This document shows positions 63,816 through 64,000 of a DNA stretch of 64,000 nucleotides, one piece after another. Every line of letters begins with the position of its first letter. The first letter of the stretch is position 1. The stretch comes from Microlunatus sagamiharensis (GTDB lineage Bacteria > Actinomycetota > Actinomycetes > Propionibacteriales > Propionibacteriaceae): NCBI RefSeq assembly GCF_900105785.1, contig NZ_LT629799.1, positions 2,976,001 through 3,040,000 of the forward strand, given 5' to 3'. The notes beneath the pieces are model-generated. The model saw only the letters and a program-made list of their open reading frames with translations. It was not told the origin of the DNA and ran no database searches. Made by a program: the position numbers and the translations under genes.

Positions 63816-64000
63816 TCAGTGGTCCCCGCCGCGGAGCTGGGCCACCGCGTGCTGCAGCACCGGCGCCAGCACCGACATCGCGTCGCGGGCGCCGCCCCGG
63901 GAGCCGGGCACGTTGACGACGAGCGTCCCGCCCACCGTCCCGGCGACACCACGGCTCAGCACCGCGGTGGGCACCCCGTGCGCGACCCCGTACGCCGCGA
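63816..64000 (-). CDS. MogA/MoaB-type molybdenum cofactor protein, C-terminal part only
   Basis: Only the last 61 codons are in the window: AYGVAHGVPTAVLSRGVAGT, then GGTLVVNVPGSRGGARDAMS and VLAPVLQHAVAQLRGGDH. The LSRG and NVPGSRGG blocks are typical of the MoaB/MogA family, which adenylylates molybdopterin. The cofactor would be needed by the xanthine dehydrogenase of this window. The 5' end lies beyond position 64000. Confidence 0.85.
   Translation of the reverse strand, partial: AAYGVAHGVPTAVLSRGVAGTVGGTLVVNVPGSRGGARDAMSVLAPVLQHAVAQLRGGDH

Overview
The window is high-GC DNA of an actinobacterium. Supporting markers are an rpfB-rsmA-ispE cluster, a protein O-mannosyltransferase divergent from rsmI, an eno-ftsB-DUF501-ppx series, a mogA-rimJ-GlpR-like trio, abundant GTG starts and 4-base GTGA/ATGA overlaps. 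The exact lineage cannot be read from the sequence. Propionibacteriales (Nocardioidaceae or Propionibacteriaceae) is my inference, with modest confidence.

Layout. 0-1.5 kb: an edge-truncated, unusual tRNA with a UAA anticodon and a frameshifted IS30-type element bracketed by inverted copies of a dispersed repeat. 1.5-16.9 kb: housekeeping and metabolic genes (metallophosphoesterase, peptide deformylase, ACT-repeat protein, PuuE-like deacetylase, ppx, DUF501, MFS, ribokinase, ftsB, enolase, a duplicated-module secreted protein, two oxidoreductases, mazG, a SurA-like lipoprotein). 17-36.9 kb: mfd (one-base frameshift), an M16-like peptidase, pth, rplY, a DUF559 protein, prs, glmU, tRNA-Gln, marR, ltrA, ispE, rsmA, rpfB, a nitroreductase, tatD, rsmI and pmt. 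37-59.7 kb: a large purine-degradation island. 60-64 kb: a GH15 enzyme, tRNA-Ala, a GlpR-like membrane protein, rimJ and the 3' end of mogA.

The purine island has three transcription blocks under an adjacent IclR-family regulator. The first is glxK-allB. The second is a permease fused to an OHCU decarboxylase domain, divergent from xdhA-xdhB-xdhC-guaD. The third is aceB-DUF6986-ureidoglycine aminohydrolase-permease-HIU hydrolase-uricase. Together they predict guanine -> xanthine -> urate -> HIU -> OHCU -> allantoin -> allantoate, and later glyoxylate -> malate, or glycerate -> 2-phosphoglycerate. No allantoate-hydrolysing enzyme, ureidoglycolate-cleaving enzyme, Gcl or GlxR is visible here. 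A palindrome of the form TTCCGC-N3-GCGGAA overlaps the regulator's start codon and recurs before the permease, xdh and aceB, so a coordinated regulon is likely.

The window is rich in palindromic DNA. A 19-bp core (CCCTTCGACAGGCTCAGGG) occurs about eleven times, including inside mfd, xdhA and xdhC. Two families of long inverted repeats each appear twice near gene ends, and further unique long inverted repeats lie between convergent genes. No CRISPR array, rRNA or phage was seen.
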